NCBI RefSeq assembly: GCF_014898055.3
Contig: NW_023601212.1
Location: forward strand, 44,814,329-44,878,328
Direction: 5' to 3'
DNA from: Talpa occidentalis
Taxonomy: Eukaryota; Chordata; Mammalia; Eulipotyphla; Talpidae
Length of the DNA: 64,000 nt
Below, one piece after another: positions 1 to 10,827 of this stretch (within the stretch, counting starts at the first letter, position 1; every line of letters starts with the position of its first letter). The translations under genes were made by a program, and so were the position numbers. The notes beneath the pieces are model-generated. The model was not told the DNA's origin. It made no database searches and was given only the letters and a program-made list of their open reading frames with translations.

Positions 1-1056
1 AAAGACACCCACTGAATGAGAGAAAAAATATTTGCATAGCGTACATCTTACAAGGGGTTGTTATCCAAGATGTACAAAGAACTCATACAATTCAACAAAA
101 ATTGAACAAATAACTCAATCAAAAAATGGGAAGAAGACTTAGACACTTCTCTAAAGACATACAAGTGGTCAACAGGCACATGAAAAAAATGCTAATCATC
201 ACTTTTCATCAGGCAGTGCAAATCAAAACCACAGTAAGGTGTCATATGATACCTGTTTCAAAATGAGCAGAAACAAGTGCTGGTGAGGCTATACAGAAAA
301 GATACCTACACTGCTGATAGGAATGTAGACTTGTCCAACCTCTATGAAAAACTATTAGAGGTGTCTCAAAATATTAAAAATAGACCTACCATATAACCCA
401 GCAATTTCACTCCTATGCATCTACCCAAAGAATGCAAAAACACTAATTTGGATATATATATACTTTTAAGCACCCACAGACAGATATGTGGATAAAGAAG
501 ATGAAGTGTATGTACACAATGGAATACTACTCAGCTATACAAAGAAAATGTATTTGCTATTTGCAACAATGTGGGTAGATGTAGAGGAATTATGCTAAGT
601 AAAATAAGTCAAAAGAGAAAGACACACACCAGATGATTCTGTTCATATGTAGACTGTAGGGAATCAAAATAAAAGAAACATACACAACTAATCCAAAACA
701 GATCCTAGAAATCTTACTCCAATATTTTTTTAAAATATTTATTTATTTATTCATACAAGCACCGGGTACAGTCAGAAGTGCAGGAGGGTGAGAGAATTCA
801 CCAGAGCCAGAGCGGGGACCAGAACAGGCAGACTGACGAAATACACTGCTGAGGGGAGCAGCTGGCATGGCAGGAGGGGTCTGCGCGCCATGTGGGACCC
901 TCATCAGTGACCAGGTATCGAACCTACGCTGCACAAGCTGAGGGCAGCTTCGCAGCCCAGAGCTCAACTGCTGTGCCACCGGGGAGGCCCATCTTACTCC
1001 AATATTGAGGCTACCAGAAACAGAGTATTGGATAGTGATTTCAGCATGTGACAAAG
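1..1056 (+). mobile_element. Old LINE-1 fragment (3' end), split by a SINE
   Basis: The sequence reads as the C-terminal part and 3' UTR of L1 ORF2 in degenerate form. It contains the familiar order of a primer/thumb-like tract, a stretch resembling 'caaaaccacagtaaggt', then 'tgtacacaatggaatactactcagc' type sequence near 510-540, and an 'atgtggatgtag'-like tract near 575. Many stops interrupt every frame, so it is an old copy. It continues after the SINE at 991 with 'ttgaggctaccagaaacag', the same tract that follows the L1 fragment near 46030. The left end lies outside the window. Confidence 0.8.
727..990 (-). mobile_element. tRNA-derived SINE, with target-site duplication
   Basis: A reverse-oriented member of the window's dominant SINE family. 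The T-rich/ATTT tail is at the left and the tRNA-like head (ending in GGGGAGGCCC) at the right. A perfect 16-bp direct repeat, atcttactccaatatt, flanks it at 711-726 and 991-1006, which marks a retrotransposition target-site duplication. It inserted into the old L1 fragment. There is no coding potential; apparent open frames across it are an effect of its GC content. Confidence 0.92.
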
Positions 1057-2388
1057 GGGAACCCAGGCACCCCAAGCTATTAAAGGGTACATGCTCTAAA
1101 CGGGTCCAGCCATCTGCTGCACAAAGTCAAATAAGCAGACTCAGTGTGAAAGTTCTTTAATGGAATTAGGTTGCATAGAGAGAGGAGAGAAGAAAGGATA
1201 TTCCTAATAATACTCCTAAAATTACCTATCTTCTCATGGACAAATGTCCATCCAAATAGGGTAGGCCTGAAGTAGAGCTGCTGAGGTCCAAAAGTTTGTC
1301 ACAAGTCTAAGAGAGACTTCTGGTGGGGAACCAGAAGAAAGGGGGTTGAACTTTCAGAGAACTCAGAGAACTGGAACTAATAAGAGAGAGAAAATGCAAA
1401 GCCAAAGAACAAATCAAAACAACAGCTGCCATTTTCTGCCAAGGACATTCTCTCCATATGTATCAAACCCATGAGTCTCTCTACATGTTTTTCCTTCACA
1501 TATCCCCTGCCATGTCTCTCCTCCAAGTCTCTGGGTACAAGTTGAAGCTGGAGGAAAAACAACATATCAACATAGCTCACATATGTTCAGTGATAATCCA
1601 AAATTGGCTACTTAACTCCAACCCTAGTTCCCATTCAGGAAGTCAGATTCACAGATGCTGGGAATTGGAATCCTTTCTGCCTAAGATCTCTTCATATGGA
1701 GATAGGGGTGTAGTGTGTAAAACATCAGGGGTAGAGATCATTCAGGACATCATTTCTGGGGGGTCAAAATTTGCTCCTTACTCCAACAATGGGGAGCAAA
1801 TATAGGAAGGTGCTCTATGTGGGATGGAGCAAGAATTTAGCACATGGCTGCAGCCCCTGCTTCCCCTCCAGTATTTCTGCAAAATGGATGTGCACATTTC
1901 AGAACCAGTGACTCAAATCTTATTAGTTTATCTCACATCAGTTGACAATATTGTAAAACTTCTATCTTATCTAACAGCAGGTTAGGAGCCAGGTACTTTT
2001 GATAAAATTGGCCAAATATTACTACCCCAATTTGTAAATTCCAGCCCCTTTTGTTAAATATAGGTAGTCAAAACCCATTCAGGGGCTCCCAGATGGGAGC
2101 CAAGCAAGTATTTGCTTGCTTCAAAGCAAGCAAGTATTTATATCAACAGCATGAAAACCCAAGGCAGGATTCTCATCTGAATCTGCCAGCACTCAATCTT
2201 GAGTGTGCTATTACCTACAATAAAGCTTCATTTCTAACTCACCTACACTGACTCCTGCATAAATTCCTCCCTGCATAAAAGTCAACAACTGAGATCCCTT
2301 GGCACCCTTGGGCCCCAACAAACACACTATGGTAGAGAAGTATGAATGCTTTGGTGGTAATATGAATGGAACCATGAATGATGTGGTA
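1057..2388. other. No gene seen; possible degenerate LTR at its right end
   Basis: No gene is recognisable in this stretch. At 2040-2330 there is a polyadenylation-type signal in 'acaataaagctt' (about 2218-2229) and a run that could be the R/U5 part of an old LTR, but I cannot define ends or duplications. A 10-bp perfect inverted repeat (ttgcttgctt / aagcaagcaa, 2112-2133) could form a small hairpin. Confidence 0.4.
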
Positions 2389-2424
2389 ATATATATATAT
2401 ATATATATTATATATTATATATAT
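2389..2424. repeat. (AT)n microsatellite
   Basis: An almost pure AT dinucleotide run with a few interruptions (tatta). It lies just left of the duplicated block that begins near 2540, and the paralogous block at 19322 is also preceded by a (TA)n run (19217-19242), so the microsatellite may belong to the duplicated unit. Confidence 0.9.
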
Positions 2425-2539
2425 ACACATATATAGAGTAATGAACATACACACTCAAGTCATATACATTACAGTAAATAAATGTAATCTCAAAAATATA
2501 GTTAAACCAATAAAAGCTTCCTATGAGGTTAAATATATA

Positions 2540-2800
2540 TTAAATATGTGTATATATGCAGGCATATTCTATTATTTGTAACTGTACTGGGGTGCTTCTG
2601 GTGTCTGGTTTTGGTCCTGAGATTTAGATAGTTCAATTTCCTAAGATACCTTGGCCTAAAGAAATACTGATCCTCTGTATGCACAGAGAAGAGAAAATGC
2701 TGGGGTTTAATCACTTTCCTGATTTCTAAAGACTGCACTGTAGAGAAGCAACTACTAGACATGCAATTTTTAAATTCTTTATCTGGTTTCTGGGTCATTG
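2540..2800. repeat. Duplicated block, unit A (paralogue of 19322-19560)
   Basis: Shares long runs with 19322-19560 in the same orientation, including 'attctattatt', 'ggttgcttctggt / gggtgcttctggt', 'gacctaaagaaata' and 'tgcacagaggaga'-type tracts. It marks the left part of the tandem segmental duplication that also carries the two OR genes. I see no coding sequence in it. Confidence 0.75.
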
Positions 2801-2984
2801 GTGGGTTTTGGAAGACTGGTTTTACCTCAGGAGTAAATGCTGCATTCCACTTTGAAGCACAGAAAATGACTGGAAAACCTAATAAGATGGTTTTCCTCTT
2901 TTGCTTGATAGGACCGAGGTGTGTTGGGAGGGAAGGATGATGGTAGATATGGAGTTAAAGAACATTTTTAGTATGTTCACAATT

Positions 2985-3290
2985 ACTATAAAATTTCTCA
3001 TTAATTTCTTTGGCTGAATGCCATAAGTGTTGATAAAGAATGTCTTTGTTCAGATTTTAATAGATTTTTTTAAAATTCCATTTTGATCTCTTCCCTGATG
3101 CAATCATTTCTCAAGAGTGCGTACTTTCATTTCCACACACTAGAGAATCTTACCATTTATTTTGTTATTGATTTATAGTTTCATTCCATTGTGGTCAGAA
3201 AAGATACTTCATATGATTTCAAACTTCTTAAATGTGTAAAGAATTTATCTATGACTTAATAATGTTAAACAACTTAGTGTCTCCTCAAAC
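2985..3290 (-). mobile_element. Old L1 fragment, reverse orientation
   Basis: The run around 3160-3240 ('tttcattccattgtggtcag', then 'cttcatatgatttcaa') is a well-known L1 ORF2 region read backwards. It is short, diverged, and has no intact frame. Confidence 0.65.
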
Positions 3291-3299
3291 TGTTTCTTT

Positions 3300-4080
3300 T
3301 TATTGGTAAGGAAAAGGGAATAAAAATTCTCCATATCCCAACTCTGATTGGTTCCTATGGATTTTTCCATAGTTGGTTTAATGAATGGTTCATCATTTCT
3401 ACCCCCACTATAGGTGGCTTTGTGAAGGTTCTGTTCTAAATTTTCTACTCTAAGCTTCCATCACCAGGGCATAGCCCAATATAAACTACTATGCTCCTCT
3501 CCTTCACTGGTAGACTTACCCTTTAAATATCTCCTAACTCCTAATTTTCCTTTCTGGCACTGGTCACTTGGAAACAAGTCTTTAATAAAGACTCTTCTGG
3601 TTCAGCTACACCCACTGCTCTCCGGTAAGTTCTTTCTCTAGAAGGCAAAGGACCCACTCTTTTGGGTGGTGGACTGTAACAGAAACGTAATTGAAACTAG
3701 CTTAAAATATGATGGTTTAATTTGAAACAAGCGTGTATTTAGTAATAATGAAAGGTACAATACTTTAATTTTACTCATGCTTACTAGTAAAAGTTAGCTC
3801 ATACTAACTAACAAGAATAACAATTGACCTGGTATCATGAGGTGTTGTGACTATTATCAAGAAATAATAGGCCCAAGGTTTGTATTAAACTCAAGTCACC
3901 ACAACAAATTTTGACCCAGAAATGTTAGCATGGAGTTCTCTGGTCAGGTAGAAGTGAGATAGGAAGCATCCCCAGAGAGAAGAGAGGGTCAGGACTCCAG
4001 AGGAGACTTTGCTCTTCCAGTTGTTTTATCAGGCTGTTGGACTAGAGAATAAAATGTAGTCTTTTACTGTTAGGTAAAAA
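3300..4080 (+). mobile_element. LTR-like block (putative ERV remnant), inverted relative to 23270-24010
   Basis: This block matches the reverse complement of about 23270-24010. Shared landmarks are the tract with 'gtctttaataaagactc' (3580-3597), 'ggcaaaggaccca' (3643-3655), 'atgatggtttaatttgaaacaa' (about 3709-3730) and 'aactcaagtcaccac' (about 3889-3903). An AATAAAG signal followed by a short pyrimidine-rich stretch is what the R/U5 part of a retroviral LTR looks like. I see no protein-coding remnant. The call as an LTR is inference; the pairing of the two blocks is seen directly. Confidence 0.5.
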
Positions 4081-4094
4081 TTTCTGATTATAAT

Positions 4095-5125
4095 TTCATA
4101 AAAATGTAGAATATTTTTAACCAAGGAGATTAAATATCTATATACTGAAAAGAAATGAAAAGTCATTCAGCACCATGAATTGGAAAAATAAATATTGCTG
4201 TAATTTTCATACTATGCAAAGTGCTCTATATATTCAAAGCAATCCCTATCAAAAATTCCAATTACCTATTTAAAGTAAAAAAAAAATTATTAAAAATTTT
4301 CCATTTAAATGTTGTTTAAATTTTTATTTAAAAAACAAACTTTCGTTTTTTGTTTTTTTTTTTTCTTTACTGACTTGACATGTTCATATTTACAATGATG
4401 TACATGATTTTGAGGAACATGTTTTGACCTCCTTTGATGTATGTCACCAAAACACACTCACCACCAAAGCACTCATAGTCTTTACCATAGACCATTGGGC
4501 CCCCTGCCATCTTTAATTCCAATCCAACTTCCCTCCTTAACTGCATTTCTCACAAAATTTTTTTAAAAACCTAAAATTTCTATGGAAACAAAAAATACTG
4601 CAGGATTCTTTAGAAAAAAAAGAATGGCATCACACTTTCAGATTTCAAACTGTATTGCAAAGGTATCTTAGCCAAAATAAAATAATATTAGCATTAAAAT
4701 ATAGACATTGATCACTGGAGCAGAATTAAAGATCCAGAAATAAACCCACATATTTATAATTAATTTATGACAAAAATCATTAAAGATATTCAGAAGAGAG
4801 GGTAGTTTCTTCAATAAATAGCATTAGGAAAATTGAACAGCATGTGCAAAAAGAGAGAGCTATACTACTATCTTATAAATACAAAAATCACCTTAAAATG
4901 GATTAAGGACACCATAGTATCTGAACCATTAATTTCCTACAGAATCATAGGCAGTAAGCTTGTAGCTACTGGTATTGACAATGATTTATTTGGAACATCA
5001 AACTTAAAAGTGTCTGAGCAGCAAAAGAAACCATCATCAAATTAAGAAGGCAATTTATGCAAATTGGATGAAATATTTACCAAAAAAAAAGGGTTACATT
5101 CAAAATATATAAAGAACTTAAGTGA
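4095..5125 (+). mobile_element. Old L1 ORF2 fragment, interrupted at about 4320-4560
   Basis: Diverged L1 ORF2 sequence on the + strand, for example 'ttcaaagcaatccctatcaaaa' type sequence near 4236-4255, then 'cacactttcagatttcaaac' near 4631 and 'ccagaaataaacccacat' near 4735. At 4320-4560 a T-rich start followed by L1 3'-UTR-like sequence in reverse interrupts it. The same arrangement occurs in unit B (about 24970-25560), so both the L1 and its interruption predate the duplication. Confidence 0.7.
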
Positions 5126-6025
5126 CTCAATATATTGGGTTGCATGAGTTCTTTAAATATATATGATATGTACAGATGTCATATATTTGACATATACATA
5201 TGATATATACATACTTATATAACTGTCGCATTGAACACCTTTATGAAAAATATTTTGAGTACCATGAAAAATTGAGTCTTGTCAGAGAATCATTTCCTTG
5301 GATAGAGAAACAGACAAGATGATGTGTGTTGGCCAGTTCCTGCATCCTTCACTTCCAATGTGGGTAGACATTCCCAGACCCATGCCTATGAGGTCATTCT
5401 CAATCATCTTTGCCTATGATTTTTTGACAGAGGTGCCGTTCCTTTTATTATGGAACTATTGTTAATTAGTTAACATAGAAGCCATGATTAAAATATGCCA
5501 GTGAGCCTATGTGTGATTGTTATGGTCAGGGATATTTTAATAAATCCTAAGATGTCAATGAAAAATATTCAACTTTTTCTTTAAAATTTTGGATGAAGAA
5601 AACCATTTTAGAAAAGCAAGGAGGGATCACTATGGATTCTGCTGTATGCTAGAGACCACACATGACCTCCTGCTGGGAGGAAGGGAAACAATGGACTAGA
5701 AGACAAGAGGCTATCTCCTAAGGGGGAAGGGGCCCAATGGACCATGGTGGAATACTATGGGTGCCTTGGTGCTGGGTGTGGTATGATTACATACATGTGA
5801 AGAGGTGGGATCATATATTTCTGAAGCATATATAGTCTTGTAGACCAATGCTACCTTAATATAGGTAAATAAATAAGCAGCATATCTCCAAGGGGTCAAA
5901 ACAGCATATGTGTATTGTTTTTCTCTCTTATCCCAAGAAAACTGAATTTCTCTTGGATGAGAGAGACAAAAGAAAACCTCATTAAGGAGACTCATGGGAA
6001 TCCAGCCTCTAAAGTCAGAGAAACC

Positions 6026-6288
6026 GGGCGTCCCTGATAGAGCAGCGGGTTGAGCACAGCTCTGGGAGGCTGTCCGCAGCTTCTGCAGCACGGGTTCAAT
6101 TCCTGGCCAGCCAGGGAGATTCCCACATTGCACAACAGACCTCTCCTGTCAGGCTAGCTGCTCCCCTCAACAATGCTTTCTGTCCATCTACCTGTTCTAC
6201 CCCCAACTCTGCCTCTGGTGAATCCTCTCACCCTCCCACGCCTCTGGCCTGTACCCCAGCTATTGTATAAATAAAAAATAAATCTTTA
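6026..6288 (+). mobile_element. tRNA-derived SINE present only in unit A
   Basis: Forward SINE with the family head at 6026, a B-box-like ggttcaattcc, and an AATAAATCTTTA tail. The left flank 'tcagagaaac' and right flank 'tcacagaaac' (6299-6308) look like a slightly diverged target-site duplication. The paralogous place in unit B (about 26657) is empty, so this insertion followed the A/B duplication. Confidence 0.88.
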
Positions 6289-6299
6289 CAAAATTAAAT

Positions 6300-6720
6300 T
6301 CACAGAAACTATGTTCCCACTGTGTCCTCTTAAGTCTGCTTTACCAATTTCAGGTGATGAGAAAGCACAACAGTGATATCCAGGGGTCATGAGTGAACCC
6401 ATCTGCCTGGACTTCCTGGAGACAGAACTTCCAACTTCACCCATCAGCCAAGAAAGAATCTGGGTTAGTGAGTTCAGACTGTTCCCAAACAACTTCTGGG
6501 TGAGCACAGCATCTTCACAGGTGCTGGGGGATGTGGAATGGTACAAGGGATTCTTTCTTGGCATTAACTTTGGTGGAGTAAATAGAGCTAGAGAAGGGAA
6601 ATTTAATGATACAAAACCTGTCGAATTAGCATCTGTGATTATGATGGGAGATTCTAAATATATTAGATATCTTGTGCTTTTTTTTTTTTTCAATTTTTTT
6701 CCTCTGGTGTTGGCTGTCAA
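6300..6720 (-). repeat. Ancient unclassified dispersed repeat, copy 1 (no SINE inside)
   Basis: This tract recurs at 7527-7655, at 26740-27400 and, much diverged and in the other orientation, at about 56110-56270. Conserved words include 'gttggaagttct' read on the - strand and 'gagttcagact' on the + strand. I do not recognise the family. The - strand can be read for 144 codons, but there is no sign that it is a gene, and the other copies are broken. Confidence 0.6.
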
Positions 6721-7526
6721 TTATGGGGCTTCCCTCCATCCATCAGCAGCATTTCTTTACTGCTTCTAACTCTTCCCCACTGATGAAAATATTTAACATC
6801 CCATAAAAAGTAATATTTACTATTTAATGTTGATAGGCAGAATATTGTTGAAGAAAAGAGTAAGATGTTCCATATTTTCTCAAGGGACACACAGTTTAAA
6901 TCAGGGGAAGGGTCATGATAATAGAGACAAGTTCCTGATATGGCACTGAAATCCTGTTGATGTGCATCCAAAAGATGTTGACTCAACTTGGGGAGATTAG
7001 ATGAAAGCTTTGCAGACAAGCTTAAAATAATAATCAAGGACTGACACTTGAAGTTGCTGTGGAATTCTTCCTGTGAATAAAGGGTAAGAGCCAACAGAGA
7101 AATAAATGTAAGGACTTATTAAGTTAGTAAGTGTATTTATTAAGGCTAGAGTAAGGTGTGTATAGGAAATGATAAGTAGTTCTTGCTATGTGATCAATAA
7201 TGAAGGCAGGGCATAAAAAGTTGAAAATGAGTTGGAACAGGGAGGCAACAAGGCAGAGAACAGAGATGTATGTCTTGGTTAATGCATTGCTACTTAATTC
7301 TGCAATTAGTGGAGTTAGTGTAGGATGCGTAGCAAATGGGTCTCATGATCAGATCCACTGAAAGATCACCCAGCTCAGTGTGACCAACAGAGTGTTGTCT
7401 GTGTCCATGCCCTAGAGAGAGGAGTAGCAGAAATCAGTCTAGGTTGGTGGGAGATGAGGAATGACCCTATGAGCAGTGGAGACTTATATGCAAAAATTCG
7501 CTGATAAATGCTCGGCAAAGGTGAGC

Positions 7527-7655
7527 ACCATAGTGACATCCAAGGGTCAAGAGTGGACCCATCTGCCTGGCCTTCCTGGAGACAGGAACTTCAGCTTCAC
7601 CCATCAGCCAAGAAAGAATCTGGATTAGTGAGTTCAGACTGTTTCTTGACAACTT
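7527..7655 (-). repeat. Ancient unclassified repeat, copy 2 (truncated)
   Basis: Closely matches 26790-26914, up to the SINE insertion point after 'gttcagact..ttcttgacaac'. It shares the SINE with the unit B copy (26914), although copy 1 at 6300 lies at the expected paralogous position. The left junction, at about 7527, is abrupt: sequence matching 28160-28250 runs straight into this repeat, which suggests a deletion or recombination in unit A. Confidence 0.65.
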
Positions 7656-7966
7656 TTTTTTTCAAAGATTTATTTATATATACATACAAGATCTGGGGTA
7701 CAAGCCAGAGGAGCGGAGGGTGAGAGGATTCACCAGAGACAGTGGGGAACAGAACAGGAAGATTAACTGAAATGCACTGCCTGAGGGGAGCAGCAGGTGA
7801 GTCAGGAGAGGTCTGCTGCACCATGTGGGCTGCTCCCCTCAGCAGTGTATTTTAGTCAATCTGCCTGTTCTGTTCCCCACTCTGTCCCTGGTGAACCCTT
7901 TCACCCCCTATACCTCGACCTGTACCCCAGTTCTTGTATGCATAAATAAATCTTTAAAAAAAAGAA
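7656..7966. mobile_element. Two SINE halves joined head to head (inverted repeat)
   Basis: 7656 to about 7828 is the 3' half of the SINE on the - strand. It is followed at once, without its tRNA head, by the 3' half of another SINE on the + strand (about 7829-7966, ending ataaatcttt). The two halves can pair over roughly 130 bp with a loop of about 40 bases: for example 'acagtggggaacagaacagg' (7739-7758) against 'cctgttctgttccccactct' (7864-7883). Unit B has a single complete SINE at the same place (26914-27189). Confidence 0.85.
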
Positions 7967-8716
7967 AAGGCAATTATTTTCCACCTCTTTGAGAATGGAA
8001 TCTACATAAATGATTGGATCTTAGCCTGAGAGATTTGTCTCTATTTTTATGTATTTATTTGATTACTTAACATTTACTTTTTTGTCCCTTTGGTTTATTC
8101 CTATAATGCAGGGTGTTTGCTGCTTCTGGCACTGCAAGATGCCCCAGGATCATTTAATATATCTACTGGTCCAGACCTAGAAAAGTGGTTAAACAATGAT
8201 TCCTTATCACTCCACATCTGCGTTGAACTGCATTGTTTTACGTAATAAAATAATTGCTAATTATTTTTCATTTATTTACTGATACTTCACCTTACTAGAT
8301 ACTTAACTAGTAGAAAATTGATAAGGGCTAGGATTTTGAAAATTACTTTCACTGCATTTCCCAGTGGATTAAGCAATACTTGGAAAAAGTAAATATTTAA
8401 GACAATTTACTGAACAAGAAAAACAGCAACAAAAAAAAAAGCATACACAAAATAAAATTTTAAAAAGAAATGAAATTGGATAATGAAAAAAAAAGCATAC
8501 AAACAGAGAAGATTGTACCTTTGAAAAATGTTTGGATTAGATGTAAGGATATAATTTTCAACATCTAGAGGATTTGTAACATTTATAATTCAGAAATTTT
8601 TGGGTTGCAGACACTAGTTCCATAGACAATACAGGGTGATATTAATATTTTTTTAAATAAAATAAGTTCATTTGTGTTAACTCAATGATCAATGTCTGTG
8701 TCTAAATTTACATTAT

Positions 8717-8736
8717 CATACTTTCTATTCCAACAG
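8717..8736 (+). promoter_or_regulatory. Splice acceptor upstream of OR gene 1
   Basis: A pyrimidine-rich tract ('actttctattccaacag') ends in AG at 8735-8736, 13 bases before the ATG at 8750. The same layout precedes OR gene 2. OR genes usually have an intronless coding exon spliced to one or more upstream non-coding exons, so this fits the family. Its use is inferred. Confidence 0.65.
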
Positions 8737-8749
8737 TTTCATAAGCTAC

Positions 8750-9688
8750 ATGGAATCTGGAAACCAAACTCATATATCAGAATTTATCCTACTAGGACTT
8801 TCAGAAGAAGCAGTGTTGCGGCCTTTCCTCTTTTGGTTGTTTCTGTCTATGTACCTGATTACCCTCGTTGGAAATCTCCTCATCATCCTGGCCATAATCA
8901 CTGACTCCCACCTCCACACTCCCATGTACTTCTTTCTCTCCAACCTGTCTTTCACTGACATCTGTTTCACTTCCACCATTATCCCAAAGATGCTGCTCAA
9001 CATCCAGATGCAGAGCAAAGTCATTACATTTGAAGGCTGCCTCAGCCAGATGTACTTTTTCATGCTTTTTGCAGGATTAGACAACTTCCTCTTGACAGTG
9101 ATGGCTTATGATCGGTTTGTGGCCATCTGCCACCCCCTGCACTACATGGTCATCATGAACCCCAAGTTCTGTGGTCTCTTGCTTTTTGCATCCTGGTTGT
9201 TGATTATTCTAGATTCTCTATTGCATACCTTAATGGTTTTACAACTGTCTTTTTGTACACAACTGGAAATCCCTCACTTTTTCTGTGAATTTAATCAGGT
9301 GATCCAACTTGCTTGTTCTGACACCTTCATTAATGATCTACTGGTGTATTTTGCAACAGGACTTCTGGGTATCATCCCTCTCACTGGTATTCTTTTTTCT
9401 TACTCTAAGATTGTAACCTCTGTTTTGAGAATCTCATCAGCTAGTGGCAAGTATAAAGACTTTTCCACTTGTGGGTCTCATCTCTCAGTTGTCTCCTTGT
9501 TCTATGGCACGGGACTTGGAGTGTATCTCAGTTCTGCTGCTACTGAAAACTCCAGGGACACTGCAATTGCATCAGTGATGTACACCGTGGTCACACCCAT
9601 GATGAACCCCTTCATCTACAGTCTGAGGAACAAGGACATAAAGCAGGCCCTTGTTAAACTCTTCAGATGGGAAACAGCCCTGACATGA
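8750..9688 (+). CDS. Olfactory receptor, family 7-like (OR gene 1), intact, 312 aa
   Basis: A class A G-protein-coupled receptor expected in the cilia membrane of olfactory neurons, where odorant binding activates Golf and adenylyl cyclase. All OR hallmarks are present: N-glycosylation site N5-Q-T; GN in TM1 (41-42); [13 protein letters not shown] from 55; [15 protein letters not shown] from 118 (TM3 end/IC loop 2); C97 and C179 for the extracellular disulfide; FSYSKI (216-221, TM5 end); FSTCGSHL (238-245, TM6); and [12 protein letters not shown] (283-294, TM7). Length is normal and there is no signal peptide, as usual. The start is chosen at MESGNQT, matching family 7A/7G-type N-termini and lying 13 bases after a splice acceptor. 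Odd point: position 237 is Asp in the usually KAFSTC motif. AATAAA follows at 9892. The exact subfamily is uncertain. Confidence 0.95.
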   Translation: MESGNQTHISEFILLGLSEEAVLRPFLFWLFLSMYLITLVGNLLIILAIITDSHLHTPMYFFLSNLSFTDICFTSTIIPKMLLNIQMQSKVITFEGCLSQMYFFMLFAGLDNFLLTVMAYDRFVAICHPLHYMVIMNPKFCGLLLFASWLLIILDSLLHTLMVLQLSFCTQLEIPHFFCEFNQVIQLACSDTFINDLLVYFATGLLGIIPLTGILFSYSKIVTSVLRISSASGKYKDFSTCGSHLSVVSLFYGTGLGVYLSSAATENSRDTAIASVMYTVVTPMMNPFIYSLRNKDIKQALVKLFRWETALT

Positions 9689-10103
9689 CAGGATCACTGC
9701 CTCAGGATTCCATGCTTAGAAGCAGCAGGGCTCAAAGAACTTCAAGAACTGAATCATGACATTTTATCAGAAAATGCATAGATAATATGGCATTTACCTT
9801 GTATATGTAGTTAGCTTTCTTATTTTTTAATACATGATAAACAAAATTTTTCTGTATTTCCCTAATAATTTTTAGCCTATATTCAATGTGGAATAAAAAA
9901 AAATCACCATGTGAATTGTATTCAGTAAAATATTTAATACAGGAAAAAGGGGTACCTATAAAATTATTGGGAGAAATGCAGTAATAAAGATGTAATGATA
10001 TGTTTTGCAGACAAAAAGAACCTATTCCTGGATTATACAGAGATAAGGTGTCAAAGTCTATGTGTGCACCAAGGTTTAAGGTAAAACACTCTAAAAAAAA
10101 AAA

Positions 10104-10123
10104 ATATATATATATATATATAA
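10104..10123. repeat. (AT)n microsatellite
   Basis: A short run of AT repeats directly after a 12-base A run, in the 3' flank of OR gene 1. Confidence 0.85.
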
Positions 10124-10649
10124 TTGGAACTGGAATTGCCATCAGATTAAATTTACATTAATCCATATGCGTACATCAATACAAAGTATCTCTTTAATGT
10201 GATAAAATTCATTATCTCTGTTGCAGCATTCGAGCTATTATGAAAAACCTATGATTCCTCAAGATGTGCATTCTTGCTTTCTTTTAATTTTTTAATCAAC
10301 AGAGCACATTCAGACTTCCCTCAGCATTTTGTATCCTGATTCAATATATTCACAGATCATAAATATCCCACTTCACAACAGAAATTGAAATTCATTTTGA
10401 ATTGGACCTTATTGAATTCAAAATTCAATCAACTATCTGCAGAAAGGTTTTAAATGTCTTCCTTTTCTTTTCCTCTAGCTGGATGGAATCCAGAGTTTTT
10501 GATAACGTGTCTTTTCAGTATATTTGGTTACTCTAAAAGTCTTTTCCTTATTCCATGGAGGAAGAAGAGTAGAATTTATTCTCTTACATATTTTTCCAGT
10601 TTTTACAATAGAAACAAACATCTTGCAGCTATTTGGTCTATTCTGGATT

Positions 10650-10784
10650 TCTATTTCTTCCCTATTCAAGTGATAGTACAATTAAAAATTTTCCATTTCT
10701 TTGAAGAATGTCATTGAAATTTTTAATGGAATAGCATTGAATCTGTAAATTGCTTTTCATAGGATGGCCATTTTTTTTAAAGAT

Positions 10785-10827
<43 letters not shown>

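Larger units (their letters stand above)
4560..10650 (+). repeat. Tandem segmental duplication, unit A (carries OR gene 1)
   Basis: Collinear with 25140-32440 (unit B). Examples of matching anchors: 'gcatgagttctttaaatatatatg' at 5144 with 25819; 'aagtcagagaaac' at 6012 with 26658; the ancient repeat at 6370 with 26790; 'cttctggcactgcaagatg' at 8125 with 29655; the OR coding regions; and 'ttttccagtttttacaatagaaa' at 10592 with about 32372. Unit A lacks the B-specific solo LTR and its flanks (28250-29318) and a short L1 piece (31986-32210), but has its own SINE at 6026. Divergence is moderate, so this is not a recent event. Confidence 0.88.

Noticed and set aside
1760..1800. A possible retroviral primer-binding site (tggggggtcaaaatttg) after 1755
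   Set aside because: Only the first bases resemble a tRNA-Pro-type site and no LTR end or gag remnant adjoins it.
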